DNA from: Capnocytophaga sp. oral taxon 338 str. F0234
GTDB lineage: Bacteria; Bacteroidota; Bacteroidia; Flavobacteriales; Flavobacteriaceae
Direction of reading: 5' to 3'
Assembly (NCBI RefSeq): GCF_000192225.1
Contig: NZ_GL872413.1
Location: 1,725,480-1,786,159, forward strand
DNA length: 60,680 bases
In this document: piece after piece, positions 16,223 through 25,900 of the stretch
How the letters are laid out: each line of letters begins with the position of its first letter
How positions within the stretch are numbered: the first letter of the stretch is position 1
Position numbers and translations under genes: made by a program
The notes under the pieces: model-generated
The model's database searches: none
The model's input: only the letters and a program-made list of their open reading frames with translations
What the model was told of the DNA's origin: nothing

Positions 16223-17707
16223 TTAAACCCATAGTAAAACTGTCAGTACCACCGTAAAAATAGCAATCAGAGGCCAGCAGAACTTTAACCACTGATTATA
16301 GTTAACATTTACCATAGCAAGCGATGGTAATGTTACTCCTGTAGGAGTGATAAGTGACATAATTCCTATACCAAAAAGGTAAGCACTCACCACCTTGTCT
16401 CCTTCTATACCTACTGCTGTAGCTAAAGCTCCCATAATAGGCATGGTAAGCACTGCCATTCCTGAAGAAGAGGCAATGAACAAACTCAATACTCCTAAAA
16501 TTAGCATGACTATAGGTAAGAATACCATAGGAGACATTCCTTTTACAAGTTCAGTAGCATAATATAATATTGTTCCTGATATTTGTCCCTCATTCAATAT
16601 AAAAGATACTCCTCGAGCAATTCCAATAATAAAAGCTACCCCTAATAAGTCTCTCGCTCCTGCAAGAAATTGTTCTACAAACTTCTTTTCTCCCGAGCGT
16701 TGTAAAATAGCAATTATAACAGCGGATGCCAAGAACAGACCTGTCATCTCCTGAAACCACCATTTCCATTGGGATACCCCTATAATCATTACCACAAAAG
16801 TAAGAGCAAATACCAATAACTGTATCTTAGTGGAGAGTTTCAATTCAGTAGTTCCTTTTGCAATATTAGAAGTATAGATTTCAGGAAGTTCTACACCATA
16901 TACTAAGGATTTTTCAGGATGCTTTTTTACCTTTTCAGCATAATAAGTGATATAAATAATACTAATAGTAAGGCATAATACCAGTGCAATAGCCCGTATG
17001 GTAAGCCCCGAAGTCCAGTCCACCCCAGCTGCATCGGAGGCAATGATTACGGCAAATGGATTGGAAGTAGAAGCCAATGTTCCTACATTAGCTCCTATGA
17101 AAATCACCGCTAACGGTACCAAGAGGTCATAACCTGCAGCTAAGAAAATAGGAACTAACATAGGGTAGAATGCTAAAGTTTCCTCTGCCAAACCAAAGGA
17201 AGTACCTCCTAAAGCCATAAGTGTTGCTAAAACAATTATCAGAATTCCTTCTTTCCCCTTAAAGCGATGAGCTAAATAGCCAACTCCTTCATTAAGAGCT
17301 CCGGAACTATTGAATACCCCTATAAATCCTCCTATAAAAAGTACGAAAAGAATAAGACTTACCGCTTCGTATATTCCCTTAATAGGAGCAAAAAGAATTT
17401 CTACAAAGCCTTGAGGAGTTGCCTTTCTCTGCTTGTACGTATTGGGAATAGAAATAGGATTTTTTATCTTCTGGTCAGTGAATTTGCTAAGTTCTATAGA
17501 AATACTACGCTCAGAAAGAGCCTGCTGTGTAGCAGGTACTTGATAAAGAGTATCCGCACTTTGAATAACAAAAACATTCTTATCCTTATCATATTGGAGT
17601 GTATCATAACCTCCAGCAGGTAACAAATAAGTGAGTGCTGCTGCCAAACACATTACTATAACAAGGATAGTGTAGGGAGTGGGGAATTTCATTTTCTTCA
17701 TCTTCAT
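16223..17707 (-). CDS. YfcC-type inner membrane transporter
   Basis: A 494-residue polytopic carrier of the YfcC family in the ion-transporter superfamily (related to DcuC, AbgT and arginine/ornithine antiporters). It has a first helix (PYTILVIVMCLAAALTYLLPAGGY), a periplasmic loop of about 90 residues, then more than ten hydrophobic segments. Family-like motifs are FIGGFIGVFNSSGALNEGVGYL, LGGTSFGLAEETLAFYPMLVPIFLAAGYD, GTLASTSNPFAVIIAS and LITPTGVTLPSLAMVNV. The substrate is probably a C4-dicarboxylate, amino acid or small peptide. The ATG at 17707 is chosen because the longer TTG-started frame begins inside the -7 box. Confidence 0.88.
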   Translation of the reverse strand: MKMKKMKFPTPYTILVIVMCLAAALTYLLPAGGYDTLQYDKDKNVFVIQSADTLYQVPATQQALSERSISIELSKFTDQKIKNPISIPNTYKQRKATPQGFVEILFAPIKGIYEAVSLILFVLFIGGFIGVFNSSGALNEGVGYLAHRFKGKEGILIIVLATLMALGGTSFGLAEETLAFYPMLVPIFLAAGYDLLVPLAVIFIGANVGTLASTSNPFAVIIASDAAGVDWTSGLTIRAIALVLCLTISIIYITYYAEKVKKHPEKSLVYGVELPEIYTSNIAKGTTELKLSTKIQLLVFALTFVVMIIGVSQWKWWFQEMTGLFLASAVIIAILQRSGEKKFVEQFLAGARDLLGVAFIIGIARGVSFILNEGQISGTILYYATELVKGMSPMVFLPIVMLILGVLSLFIASSSGMAVLTMPIMGALATAVGIEGDKVVSAYLFGIGIMSLITPTGVTLPSLAMVNVNYNQWLKFCWPLIAIFTVVLTVLLWV

Positions 17708-17722
17708 GATTTTTAATTCCTG

Positions 17723-17753
17723 CAAAAGTAGTTAAAAAAATACAATTTACAAA
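17723..17753 (-). promoter_or_regulatory. Promoter of the YfcC-type transporter gene
   Basis: On the minus strand TTTG (17753-17750), 19 bases, then TACTTTTG (17730-17723): a full Bacteroidota consensus. The ATG is 16 bases beyond the -7 box. Confidence 0.8.
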
Positions 17754-17835
17754 ATTATTACTACATTTTTTTAAGACAATTGATTTTCAGCAAATTATTT
17801 CCTTTACATTTTTTTCAAAAAAAGAGGTCTAAAAG

Positions 17836-17866
17836 TTTGTAGATATAAAAAAAAATTGTAATTTTG
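17836..17866 (+). promoter_or_regulatory. Promoter of the Ser-Pro-Arg-Pro tRNA cluster
   Basis: TTTG (17836-17839), 19 bases, TAATTTTG (17859-17866): a full consensus promoter 57 bases before tRNA-Ser. Confidence 0.85.
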
Positions 17867-17922
17867 CACCCGCAACTGTGAGTTAATTACAGTTCATCGT
17901 ATAGTGATTTTATTATGATTTA

Positions 17923-18006
17923 GGAGAGGTGCCGGAGTGGTAACGGAGCAGATTGCTAATCTGTCGGCGGGTAACTGTCGCCTGGGTTCGAGTCCCAGTC
18001 TCTCCG
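17923..18006 (+). tRNA. tRNA-Ser (GCU)
   Basis: An 84-base cloverleaf. The acceptor GGAGAGG pairs with TCTCTCC, the anticodon loop is in GATTGCTAATC (anticodon GCT), there is a long variable arm typical of serine tRNAs, TTCGAGTCC in the T arm, and discriminator G. CCA is not encoded. Confidence 0.95.
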
Positions 18007-18025
18007 CTTTTTATCTTATTTTTTT

Positions 18026-18100
18026 CGGGGTGTAGCGTAGTCCGGTTATCGCGCCTGGTTTGGGACCAGGAGGTCGTAGGTTCGAATCCTGCCACCCCGA
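18026..18100 (+). tRNA. tRNA-Pro (UGG), first copy
   Basis: A 75-base cloverleaf. The acceptor CGGGGTG pairs with CACCCCG, the anticodon stem-loop is CCTGG TTTGGGA CCAGG (anticodon TGG), TTCGAATCC is in the T arm, and the discriminator is A. It is identical to the copy at 18216-18290. Confidence 0.95.
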
Positions 18101-18135
18101 CTTTATTTTTGTGGCATAGTTAATTTTTAAATTAA

Positions 18136-18209
18136 GGTCACGTAGCTCAGTTGGATAGAGCATCTGCCTTCTAAGCAGACGGTCACAGGTTCGAATCCTG
18201 TCGTGATCA
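18136..18209 (+). tRNA. tRNA-Arg (UCU)
   Basis: A 74-base cloverleaf. The acceptor GGTCACG pairs with CGTGATC (one G-T pair), the anticodon loop is CTTCTAA (TCT), TTCGAATCC is in the T arm, and the discriminator is A. It sits between the two identical tRNA-Pro genes. Confidence 0.95.
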
Positions 18210-18215
18210 CCTCTG

Positions 18216-18290
18216 CGGGGTGTAGCGTAGTCCGGTTATCGCGCCTGGTTTGGGACCAGGAGGTCGTAGGTTCGAATCCTGCCACCCCGA
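18216..18290 (+). tRNA. tRNA-Pro (UGG), second copy
   Basis: Base-for-base identical to the tRNA-Pro at 18026-18100. It begins 6 bases after tRNA-Arg and ends 6 bases before the stop of convergent rdgB, leaving no room for a separate terminator. Confidence 0.95.
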
Positions 18291-18296
18291 CAATTT

Positions 18297-18887
18297 CTAC
18301 TCAAGGGTTCCTATTCTTATCTTAAGAAATTGTACTAACTTCTGCAGAGCCCTCCCCCTGTGACTTATATTATTCTTTTCCTGCCGAGTCATCTGAGCAA
18401 AAGTTTTCTCATATCCTTCTGGCATAAAAACAGCATCATAACCAAACCCTCCTTCTCCCTTGCGCAAGTGGGTAATTTCACCCTTAATAATTCCTTCAAA
18501 AGTATGCATCTCATCATTTATACAGAGAGCAAATATAGTCTTGAACTGGGCTTTCCTATTCTCCTTATCTCTCATATTCTTGAGCAATAGGTCTATATTA
18601 GCCTGGTCATCCTTCATATCCCCTGCATACCGAGCAGAATATACTCCTGGTGCACCCTCAAGAATACTTACTTCCAAGCCTGTATCATCAGAAAAAACAT
18701 CATAACCGTATCTTTCTTTCACATATTGTGCCTTTTGGATAGCATTCCCTTCTATAGTAGGTGCCGTTTCAGGAATATCCTCTAAGCATCCTATCTCATC
18801 CAATGTGAGTAACTCTATCTCTCGAGGAAGCATACTTTGTACTTCCTTTAATTTATTTCTATTATGGGTGGCAAAAACTAATTTCAT
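18297..18887 (-). CDS. rdgB: RdgB/HAM1 non-canonical purine NTP pyrophosphatase
   Basis: A 196-residue enzyme that hydrolyses dITP, XTP and related damaged nucleotides to monophosphates and so keeps them out of DNA and RNA. The N-terminal signature LVFATHNRNKLKEV, SDDTGLEV (metal/catalytic Asp), APGVYSARYAG and the C-terminal GFGYDAVF and SHRGRALQKL are all present. It lies 8 bases after the BatD-like gene on the same strand and converges on the tRNA cluster. Confidence 0.95.
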   Translation of the reverse strand: MKLVFATHNRNKLKEVQSMLPREIELLTLDEIGCLEDIPETAPTIEGNAIQKAQYVKERYGYDVFSDDTGLEVSILEGAPGVYSARYAGDMKDDQANIDLLLKNMRDKENRKAQFKTIFALCINDEMHTFEGIIKGEITHLRKGEGGFGYDAVFMPEGYEKTFAQMTRQEKNNISHRGRALQKLVQFLKIRIGTLE

Positions 18888-18895
18888 TATATAAC

Positions 18896-20524
18896 TTACT
18901 GAATACCTACAGTTGTCATTATCTTTTCCACTAACGAAGCTCCTAACGCTTTTTCATCCTCTGGATAGGTAAAAAGTATCATCTGCAGGTTTTCTCCTGT
19001 GATAAAAAAGAAACTTTGATAGCGCATTTTTCTTGTCTTTTGCGCTTTCTTTTCTGTAAAAGATCCAAATACTTTATGCCCTGCTACTCCTTGTGTAGCC
19101 GTGTAAGGTTCCTCTTTGATGAGAATATTCTCTCCATTAAAATGTTTCTCTAGTTCCACCTCTATCATCTTAAGCACCATCTCTTCTAAAGAATTCTCAC
19201 TCTGTGATTTCTCTTGTTCATCGGCTTGTGTCTCTTGTTGTGCCCTTTCAATGGCAAGTTCTTTTATATAATCCTTTAAGCTATTGCTAATAAGCATTAT
19301 AGAAAGTTCATCCTTAGGATTAATATAGACAAATTTATCTGCTTGATTAGTACTTTTCTCACGCTTGAGTACCTGGGGAGTGGTAATAGTTATTGCTGGA
19401 TAACCATAGGAACTTGTATACCAATTCTCCATACTAATTTCTTTATTTTTTCCTACAGTGAAGGCATACCATGTACAGGCAATTAAGACAAGAAGTAGAA
19501 CACTGGCTACAGAAGCAATTAAAAGATATCTTTTACGTCTTTTATTACGTTGATCCTCGGACAATTGCTTTTGATAGATATCCTGCAAATCTTCCTCTTG
19601 AGGAGTATCAGGAAGTCCTTCATTGGTCTTTACAACTATTGTTTCTATAGATTCTCTATCCTTCTCTGCCTCAAAATCTTCAGGTTGGGACTTAGCAAAC
19701 TTCACCAAATCCGCCTTATGTAATACTGTTCTAAGTTCATTGATTACATCAGAGGAAAGATGTAACTTTCCAGCATCCAAGAATACTTGTAATTTGGTAA
19801 GAAGTTCGTCAGTAGTGCTCTCTGTTGCTGAGATATGTATTTCTTCTTCCAAATACTTTCGGACAATATCTGTAAGGACAGAATAATATTCCTTATGATT
19901 GGATTCTATGAGATAGCGAGAGTCCTTTAGATTCTTTAATTTCAACAAAGCCCTATCAAAGGGAGGTAATAAGGCTATCTCATCTTTTTCTTCCTTTCGC
20001 CTTTTTCTAAGAAAAAACCAATAAATACTAAAAATGATTCCTGAAATGACTACAACTCCCATCAACCAATACCAAAATAAAGATGCTTTCTTCCCTTTCT
20101 TTATTTCAATAGCTGGTTTTATATCATAAAGGGGTTGTTTGAGGGTATCTACAGCAACATTTTGTACTATAAAATGCAAAGAATCTGTTTGATATACCTG
20201 TTTATTAATATCTATATGTAAGGGAGGAAGGGTATAATGTCCTGAATCAAACTGGGTAAGGGCATATTCCTTTATCAAGCGAAATTTTTCTCTCTCCTTA
20301 AAAGTATCTATAGGAGCTTCCGTTACCATCTCAAAAGGAGCAAACTGATTAGCATCAGGAAAAGATACTCGTGCAGTAGAATCTGTTTCTACACTAATTT
20401 TATAGTGAATCTGTTCCCCTATTTTTATCTCATTACGATCTGGTGTAGCTGAAATATTCACTTGTTGTCCATAAAGACAAATAGGAAAAATAAAACAAAA
20501 TAATAAACTAAACTTCATGTTCAT
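18896..20524 (-). CDS. BatD-like membrane protein (BatD/DUF4381 type)
   Basis: A 542-residue envelope protein. A signal peptide ends near residue 19 (FPICLYGQ), then an Ig-like periplasmic domain (VNISATPDRNEIKIGEQIHYKISVETD). A first transmembrane helix (about 153-171) is followed by a charged cytoplasmic part with a DUF4381-like helical section, a second helix near 345, and a C-terminal domain (about 370-540) resembling a PsbP/YbbR-like secreted fold. It starts 2 bases after the DUF58 gene. Such proteins accompany MoxR, DUF58 and VWA proteins in the Bat (aerotolerance) gene set; function is inferred from that. Confidence 0.7.
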   Translation of the reverse strand: MNMKFSLLFCFIFPICLYGQQVNISATPDRNEIKIGEQIHYKISVETDSTARVSFPDANQFAPFEMVTEAPIDTFKEREKFRLIKEYALTQFDSGHYTLPPLHIDINKQVYQTDSLHFIVQNVAVDTLKQPLYDIKPAIEIKKGKKASLFWYWLMGVVVISGIIFSIYWFFLRKRRKEEKDEIALLPPFDRALLKLKNLKDSRYLIESNHKEYYSVLTDIVRKYLEEEIHISATESTTDELLTKLQVFLDAGKLHLSSDVINELRTVLHKADLVKFAKSQPEDFEAEKDRESIETIVVKTNEGLPDTPQEEDLQDIYQKQLSEDQRNKRRKRYLLIASVASVLLLVLIACTWYAFTVGKNKEISMENWYTSSYGYPAITITTPQVLKREKSTNQADKFVYINPKDELSIMLISNSLKDYIKELAIERAQQETQADEQEKSQSENSLEEMVLKMIEVELEKHFNGENILIKEEPYTATQGVAGHKVFGSFTEKKAQKTRKMRYQSFFFITGENLQMILFTYPEDEKALGASLVEKIMTTVGIQ

Positions 20525-20526
20525 AA

Positions 20527-21396
20527 TCAGGCTCTATATTTGAAATATCCTAATAATTTTTTGGTATAACTCTCATCTGTACGACACTGAAGTACTCCAG
20601 CCCCTAAATGACGGAAAGTAGTTTCAAAATAAGAGACTTTCTGCTGATAATCCTTTGTATACCTGTCACGCACAGCTTTTGAAGTAGTATCTATATATGA
20701 GAGCTGTTCACTTTCGGCATCCTTAACTAAAATAACTCCTACATTAGGTAAGCTTGTTTCCCGCTGATCATAGAGGCGTATTCCTGTAAGGTCATGCTTA
20801 CGAGCTGCTATTTGCAAAGGTTTTTGGTAATCTTCGCCTATAAAATCTGAGAGCAAAAAAGCAATTGTTTTTTTCTTCATCACCTTATTAAGAAATTCTA
20901 AAGCATGGGCGATATTAGTACGTTTACTTTGAGGTTGGAATTCAATAAGTTCACGTATAATGCGCAAGATATGTGATTTGCCTTTTTTAGGAGGAATATA
21001 AAGTTCTATCTGATCGGAGAAGAGGATAAGTCCCGTTTTATCATTGTTTTGCAAAGCGGCAAAAGCCAGAGTAGCTGCAATTTCCGTAATAATCTCATTT
21101 TTGAACTGCTGCAAAGAACCAAAAAATTCACTCCCACTAACATCTACTAAGAGCATCAAGGTCAGTTCACGCTCCTCTTCAAATACTTTTACAAAGGTCT
21201 CATTATAGCGAGCCGTTACATTCCAATCAATATTACGAATATCATCTCCATATTGGTATGGACGCACCTCACTGAAGGTCATTCCACGTCCTTTAAAAGC
21301 AGAATGATACTCTCCACCAAAAATATTATCACTTAATTTTTTGGTCTTAATCTCTATTTTCCTTACTTTTTTTAATATCTCTTTTGTATCCATCAA
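20527..21396 (-). CDS. DUF58 (VWA-like) protein
   Basis: A 289-residue soluble DUF58 protein. The family core GRGMTFSEVRPYQYGDDIRNIDWNVTAR (about residues 35-62) is followed by a VWA-like half with LLVDVSGSEFFG (MIDAS-like DxSxS), NDKTGLILFSD and FLLSDFIGEDY. These proteins normally act with a MoxR AAA+ ATPase as a chaperone-like module; no MoxR gene is in the window. It has its own -7 box and is translationally close to the BatD-like gene. Confidence 0.88.
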   Translation of the reverse strand: MMDTKEILKKVRKIEIKTKKLSDNIFGGEYHSAFKGRGMTFSEVRPYQYGDDIRNIDWNVTARYNETFVKVFEEERELTLMLLVDVSGSEFFGSLQQFKNEIITEIAATLAFAALQNNDKTGLILFSDQIELYIPPKKGKSHILRIIRELIEFQPQSKRTNIAHALEFLNKVMKKKTIAFLLSDFIGEDYQKPLQIAARKHDLTGIRLYDQRETSLPNVGVILVKDAESEQLSYIDTTSKAVRDRYTKDYQQKVSYFETTFRHLGAGVLQCRTDESYTKKLLGYFKYRA

Positions 21397-21455
21397 TTTA
21401 ATGAATAGTGAATAGTGAACAGTAACTGCCCATTATTATTGTTTCAAATATCATG

Positions 21456-21463
21456 CAAAACTA
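21456..21463 (-). promoter_or_regulatory. -7 box of the DUF58 operon
   Basis: On the minus strand TAGTTTTG, a TAnnTTTG box 59 bases before the DUF58 ATG. The 225 bases between DUF58 and pgk otherwise hold only AT-rich sequence and the pgk terminator. Confidence 0.5.
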
Positions 21464-21575
21464 CAATACTTTTTCTAAAAGTTTTTCTAAAACGAAATCT
21501 TTTTTTATGAAAAACGAAAAATTATCATTCAATTAAGAATTTCAATTTTTTTTTATAATTTTTTTATATAAAAAT

Positions 21576-21604
21576 AAGAGGCTATCTTTTTCAGACAGCC
21601 TCTT
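21576..21604 (-). terminator. Terminator of pgk
   Basis: AAGAGGCT / AGCCTCTT (8 bp), extended inside by TCT/AGA across one mismatch. On the minus strand it is followed by a T-rich tail. It begins 18 bases after the pgk stop. Confidence 0.85.
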
Positions 21605-21621
21605 TTAAATTTCATATTTTT

Positions 21622-22809
21622 TTACTCATTAATAGCCCTGATCCCTGGAAGTATTTTTCCTTCCAAACTCTCAAGCATAGCTCCTCCTCCAGTGGATACA
21701 TAGCTTACTTTATTTTCAAAACCAAACTGCTTTACAGCAGCCACTGAGTCCCCTCCACCTACTAAGGAGAAAGCTCCTTTAGCAGTAGCTTCTGCTACAT
21801 ATTCTCCCACAGCAATAGTCCCTTTGGCAAAACGAGGCATCTCAAATACTCCTACAGGTCCATTCCATAGAATAGTTCTAGAAGCAAGGATTACTTTCTT
21901 AAAATTCTCTAAAGATTTTTCTCCTGCATCCAAGCCTTGCCAGCCATTAGGAATCTGGTCAATAGCTACCACTTGTGTAGAGGCATTATTATTAAAATCA
22001 TTAGCAGCAACCACATCTACAGGTAAGTGCACTTGTACTCCTTTTTCCTTAGCTTTCTTAAGAATATCCAAAGCCAAATCCAACTTATCATCTTCACAAA
22101 TAGAGTTTCCTATCTGACCACCTTGCGCTTTGATAAAGGTAAAAGCCATTCCACCTCCAATAATAAGATGGTCTATCTTGTCCAAAATATTCTCTATGAT
22201 AGTAATTTTTGAGGATACTTTAGAACCTCCCAAAATAGCTGTTACAGGTCTCTCGCCTGTTTTCATTACCTTTTCTATACTTTCAATTTCCTTAGCAAGG
22301 AGATACCCAAAATACTTATCCTTAGGAAAAAATTTTGCCAAAACAGTAGTAGAAGCATGGGCACGGTGTGCGGTGCCAAAAGCATCATTCACGTACACAT
22401 CACCAAGCTTAGCAAGCTTAGCAGCAAATGCCTCATCTCCTTTTTCTTCTTCGGGATGAAAACGTACATTCTCAAGGAGGAGTACCTGACCTGCAGGTAA
22501 GTTTTTAGCCGTATTCTCCGCTACTTCACCTATACAATCCGGGCAAAAATGGGTAGGTACACCAAGTACTTCACCTATTTGTTTTACCAAATGAGCAAAA
22601 GAATACTTATCATCCTTCCCTTTAGGACGTCCAAAGTGTGAAAGAAGAATAGCACTTCCCCCATCGTTCACAATTTTTAAGATAGTAGGCTTAGCTGCCT
22701 CAATACGTGTGGTATCTGTGATTTCATATTGCTCATTCACAGGAACATTGAAATCCACACGTACCAATACTCTCTTGCCTTTGCAAGAAATATCATTAAT
22801 GGTCTTCAT
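21622..22809 (-). CDS. pgk: Phosphoglycerate kinase
   Basis: A 395-residue glycolytic enzyme (1,3-bisphosphoglycerate + ADP to 3-phosphoglycerate + ATP). The N-terminal [13 protein letters not shown], substrate-binding SHFGRPKG, hinge-region [20 protein letters not shown] and the C-terminal nucleotide motifs [21 protein letters not shown] and STGGGAMLE are all present. Full length. It is monocistronic, with its own promoter and terminator. Confidence 0.98.
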   Translation of the reverse strand: MKTINDISCKGKRVLVRVDFNVPVNEQYEITDTTRIEAAKPTILKIVNDGGSAILLSHFGRPKGKDDKYSFAHLVKQIGEVLGVPTHFCPDCIGEVAENTAKNLPAGQVLLLENVRFHPEEEKGDEAFAAKLAKLGDVYVNDAFGTAHRAHASTTVLAKFFPKDKYFGYLLAKEIESIEKVMKTGERPVTAILGGSKVSSKITIIENILDKIDHLIIGGGMAFTFIKAQGGQIGNSICEDDKLDLALDILKKAKEKGVQVHLPVDVVAANDFNNNASTQVVAIDQIPNGWQGLDAGEKSLENFKKVILASRTILWNGPVGVFEMPRFAKGTIAVGEYVAEATAKGAFSLVGGGDSVAAVKQFGFENKVSYVSTGGGAMLESLEGKILPGIRAINE

Positions 22810-22851
22810 ATATGGTAATAATTTAATCCTAATTTATATTTTAAATTCGTG

Positions 22852-22859
22852 CAAATATA
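22852..22859 (-). promoter_or_regulatory. -7 box of pgk
   Basis: On the minus strand TATATTTG, 42 bases before the pgk ATG; fits TAnnTTTG. Confidence 0.6.
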
Positions 22860-22936
22860 GGTTTTTTTCTTGTAATATATAGCGGTTTTCACAAAAACTT
22901 TTTCTTAATTTGTATATAGTATGCATATAGTTTGCA

Positions 22937-25900
22937 TTAGTCAGTCGCCCTTTTTCTTGCTTGCACTTTCCCTTCCCTTGTATCCACCATCCATTCATAC
23001 ATAATCCCTTCAGGAAGTTCCTTATAGTACCTTATTTTACGGATATGGGTAAGATAGGACTGTTGGGCAATAGCACGCTTATGATCATCGGTTATAAGAG
23101 TAATAAAAGTACGTTCAGGATAGGTTAGAAGGAGTAAGAAATCTGCTTGACCGTAGTCATCTGCCCAATGAAGGACAGTGGCTTTTTCAGGTAAAGAAAG
23201 GGAAAGAGCATGGTACTGCTTTTTACGCTTTTGGAAGTCAGTACGAACAGCATGCACTATGTAAGGTTCCTTATACAAGTAACTTAGAAAAAGTTTTTTC
23301 TTAAGGTAGTCCTCCCCTTCTATACGTTGGCGCATCAGGGCGAACTGCTCACGGAAGTATTTACCTATAAGCTTGGCACGCTCCCGGTGGGTTATTCCAA
23401 AACGTGGGTCATTAGGAGCTATCTGCTCGGCAGCCAGTACAGTGATACTCCCGTCGTAAATAGCAAAGTCTCCCTTAGGCTGTACTTCTGAATTACCATG
23501 TATATATATTAGAGTTAGGGGCTTTTGAAATTCCTCAGCCAACAGAAAAGCTCCCTTATGGAAACGGTGGATAACATTACTCTCCGAGCGTTTGCCTTCT
23601 GGGAATATCATGGCAGAATAACCATCTTCAAAGTTCTTTCTGAAAATATCTACCCCTTTTTCTATCCCCTTAGAAGCAGGATAGAAATTCATTGCTTGTA
23701 CATATCTTCCAAATACTGCAGAATGATATACCCAATCATTAACCATATAACTCACACGTGGAGTAAGCATTCCTATAGCAAGCGTATCAAGCCATGAACT
23801 ATGATTGGCTATCAATACAGAAGGATAAGAAAAATCAATAGACAAAGGATTCTCCACTCTCTTTCGTACAAAAGGATTGGAGTACAGTACAGAAGTAGTA
23901 AATTTCGCTGCTAAGTAGCGAAGCCATAGGGTTTTCCCTTTGGGTAAAAGTTTCAATAAAAGCCAACCCAAATTAGAAAAAAGTACCGAAAATACCACAT
24001 AGTAAAGTATGGATATGAAACTATTCAAGAATATACGTAAAGAGATAGGAGATAATCCTCGCTGGGGTCGCCTAAAAATAAAAAACTTAAAAAGAGAGGG
24101 GTAAAAGACAAAAGTAATCATTAAAGCAGAAAATATCCCAATGAGTGATACTGAGGCAATAGATTTCAAAGCTGGATGCTTAGCAAAAATTAGCGTACCA
24201 ATAGCCAAGAAGGTAGTAATGGAAGCAAGTAGCACAGAGACCTTATATACAGGAAGCTCATCCTTACCTGTGGAATAGTCTTTCTGCAAGGCGCAAGTCA
24301 TAAAAATACTAAAATCCACTGAATGTCCCAGTACTAAAGTACAGACAATCATACTAAATACATTGAACTCCATTCCAAAGAGATTCATCAGGGCAGTAGT
24401 AACTACTCCTGTAAGAGCAATAGGAATAAGGGTGAGCAGAACAAGCTCTATCCGGCGGAAAAAAAGTAACAGAATAAAGAAAATTGCAAAAGAAGCATAG
24501 AAAGCCAATGCTAATATATCATCCTTAAGTTTACCTAAGAAAGTTTCACTAATATTCTTACGATCTATCACTATTGCAGGAGTCTTCTTCTCTATTTGCT
24601 GGATAAAAGCTTCTCGTTGTCCTTGAGTAAGTTTAACCAAATTAGCAATTGTATAGAATCCATTCTTCTCAGTAATAAAATCTTTAATAGGGATGGAGGT
24701 AAGATCTTCGTATGTTGTAAGATGGGTAATAAGTTCTTTAGGTTGTTCCAAATAAGCAAAGAAAGGTGCATACATAGAAGGTTTAAAACCTACTTTCTGA
24801 GCAGAAATCATCAGTGCTTGTTTCACTTGAGTGATTCTTCGGTTATTCCAAAAGGTTTTCCAATATACCAGACGCTTTTTTTGTTCACTCTCTGGAAGGA
24901 CAATATTTCCTAAGGAAGAAAATTGCTTAAGTTTACCTTCTCTTTGTAATTGTTCTAAAGAGTGGTAAAGGTGGAAATTCTGTTCAAGAACTTCATTCAA
25001 GGAGTTACCATAAGCAGCCGTATAAAGGGATTTGTATTTGTTATCCGTAAGGGTTTCTATCTTATGTTGAGTCTTGGCATAACGCTCATTAAGATAGTTA
25101 ATAGAAGTTATATCACCATTGAAGCGTACTTGTTTAAAAGCAAAAAAACTCACTATAATAAGGAATAAGCAACTTCCTACTATCCATTTATTCTGATGAA
25201 AAGGATAAGCTCCTACCCTATCAAGAAAAGTTTTTCGTATTTCTATATCTCGGTTTTTTCTATAAAAATGAGGAATCATCAATAAGGAAAGTAATGCCGA
25301 GACCATAATCCCTATACAGGCAAAAAAACCTAAATCACGCATTACCTCTGAATGAACAAAAAGCAAACACAAAAAGGAGATTGCCGTAGTAATACTACTT
25401 AAAAGAATGGGAACAGTAACCGAACGATAGAGCTCTTGAGTATCCTGTGTCGCCTTATAGTGAGTAAGAATATGTAAGGAATAGTCTATCGTAACTCCTA
25501 AAAGCACTGCTCCTAAACTAATGGAAATGGCTGAGATATGTCCCTTTAGCATATAGAGAAAAGCTAAAGCAGAAAGTACTCCAAAGAGCGAAGGAACAAA
25601 AGCTATTAAAGGGATTGTAATACTCCGATAAAAGAAAGCCAACAGCACATACAAAGCAAAAAGAGAGACAAGTACAGTGGTAAGAATATCAGTCTTAATC
25701 TGGGAAGCGTTGCTCACTGAAATAAAAGGAGCCCCAAAGAATTCACAAGAAGCCTTCCCTATATATTGCTGGTTAAGTTGTACTTGGAGTCTCTCCAATT
25801 CCTGCACAAAAGCAGTATTATGCTCAGTATCATTCCCTTCATATACAGGATTAAGAAAGAAAAGAATATTCTTATGGTCAGCGGTAGTAAGATAGCCATC

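Noticed and set aside
17708-17725. TTG start giving 6 extra residues for the YfcC-type transporter
   Set aside because: The TTG lies inside the -7 box, so it would be upstream of the transcription start.
17913-18095. Open frame on the minus strand over tRNA-Ser and tRNA-Pro
   Set aside because: It is wholly antisense to two clear tRNA genes; proteins of this kind (MAGFEPTTSW...) are classic false calls from tRNAs.
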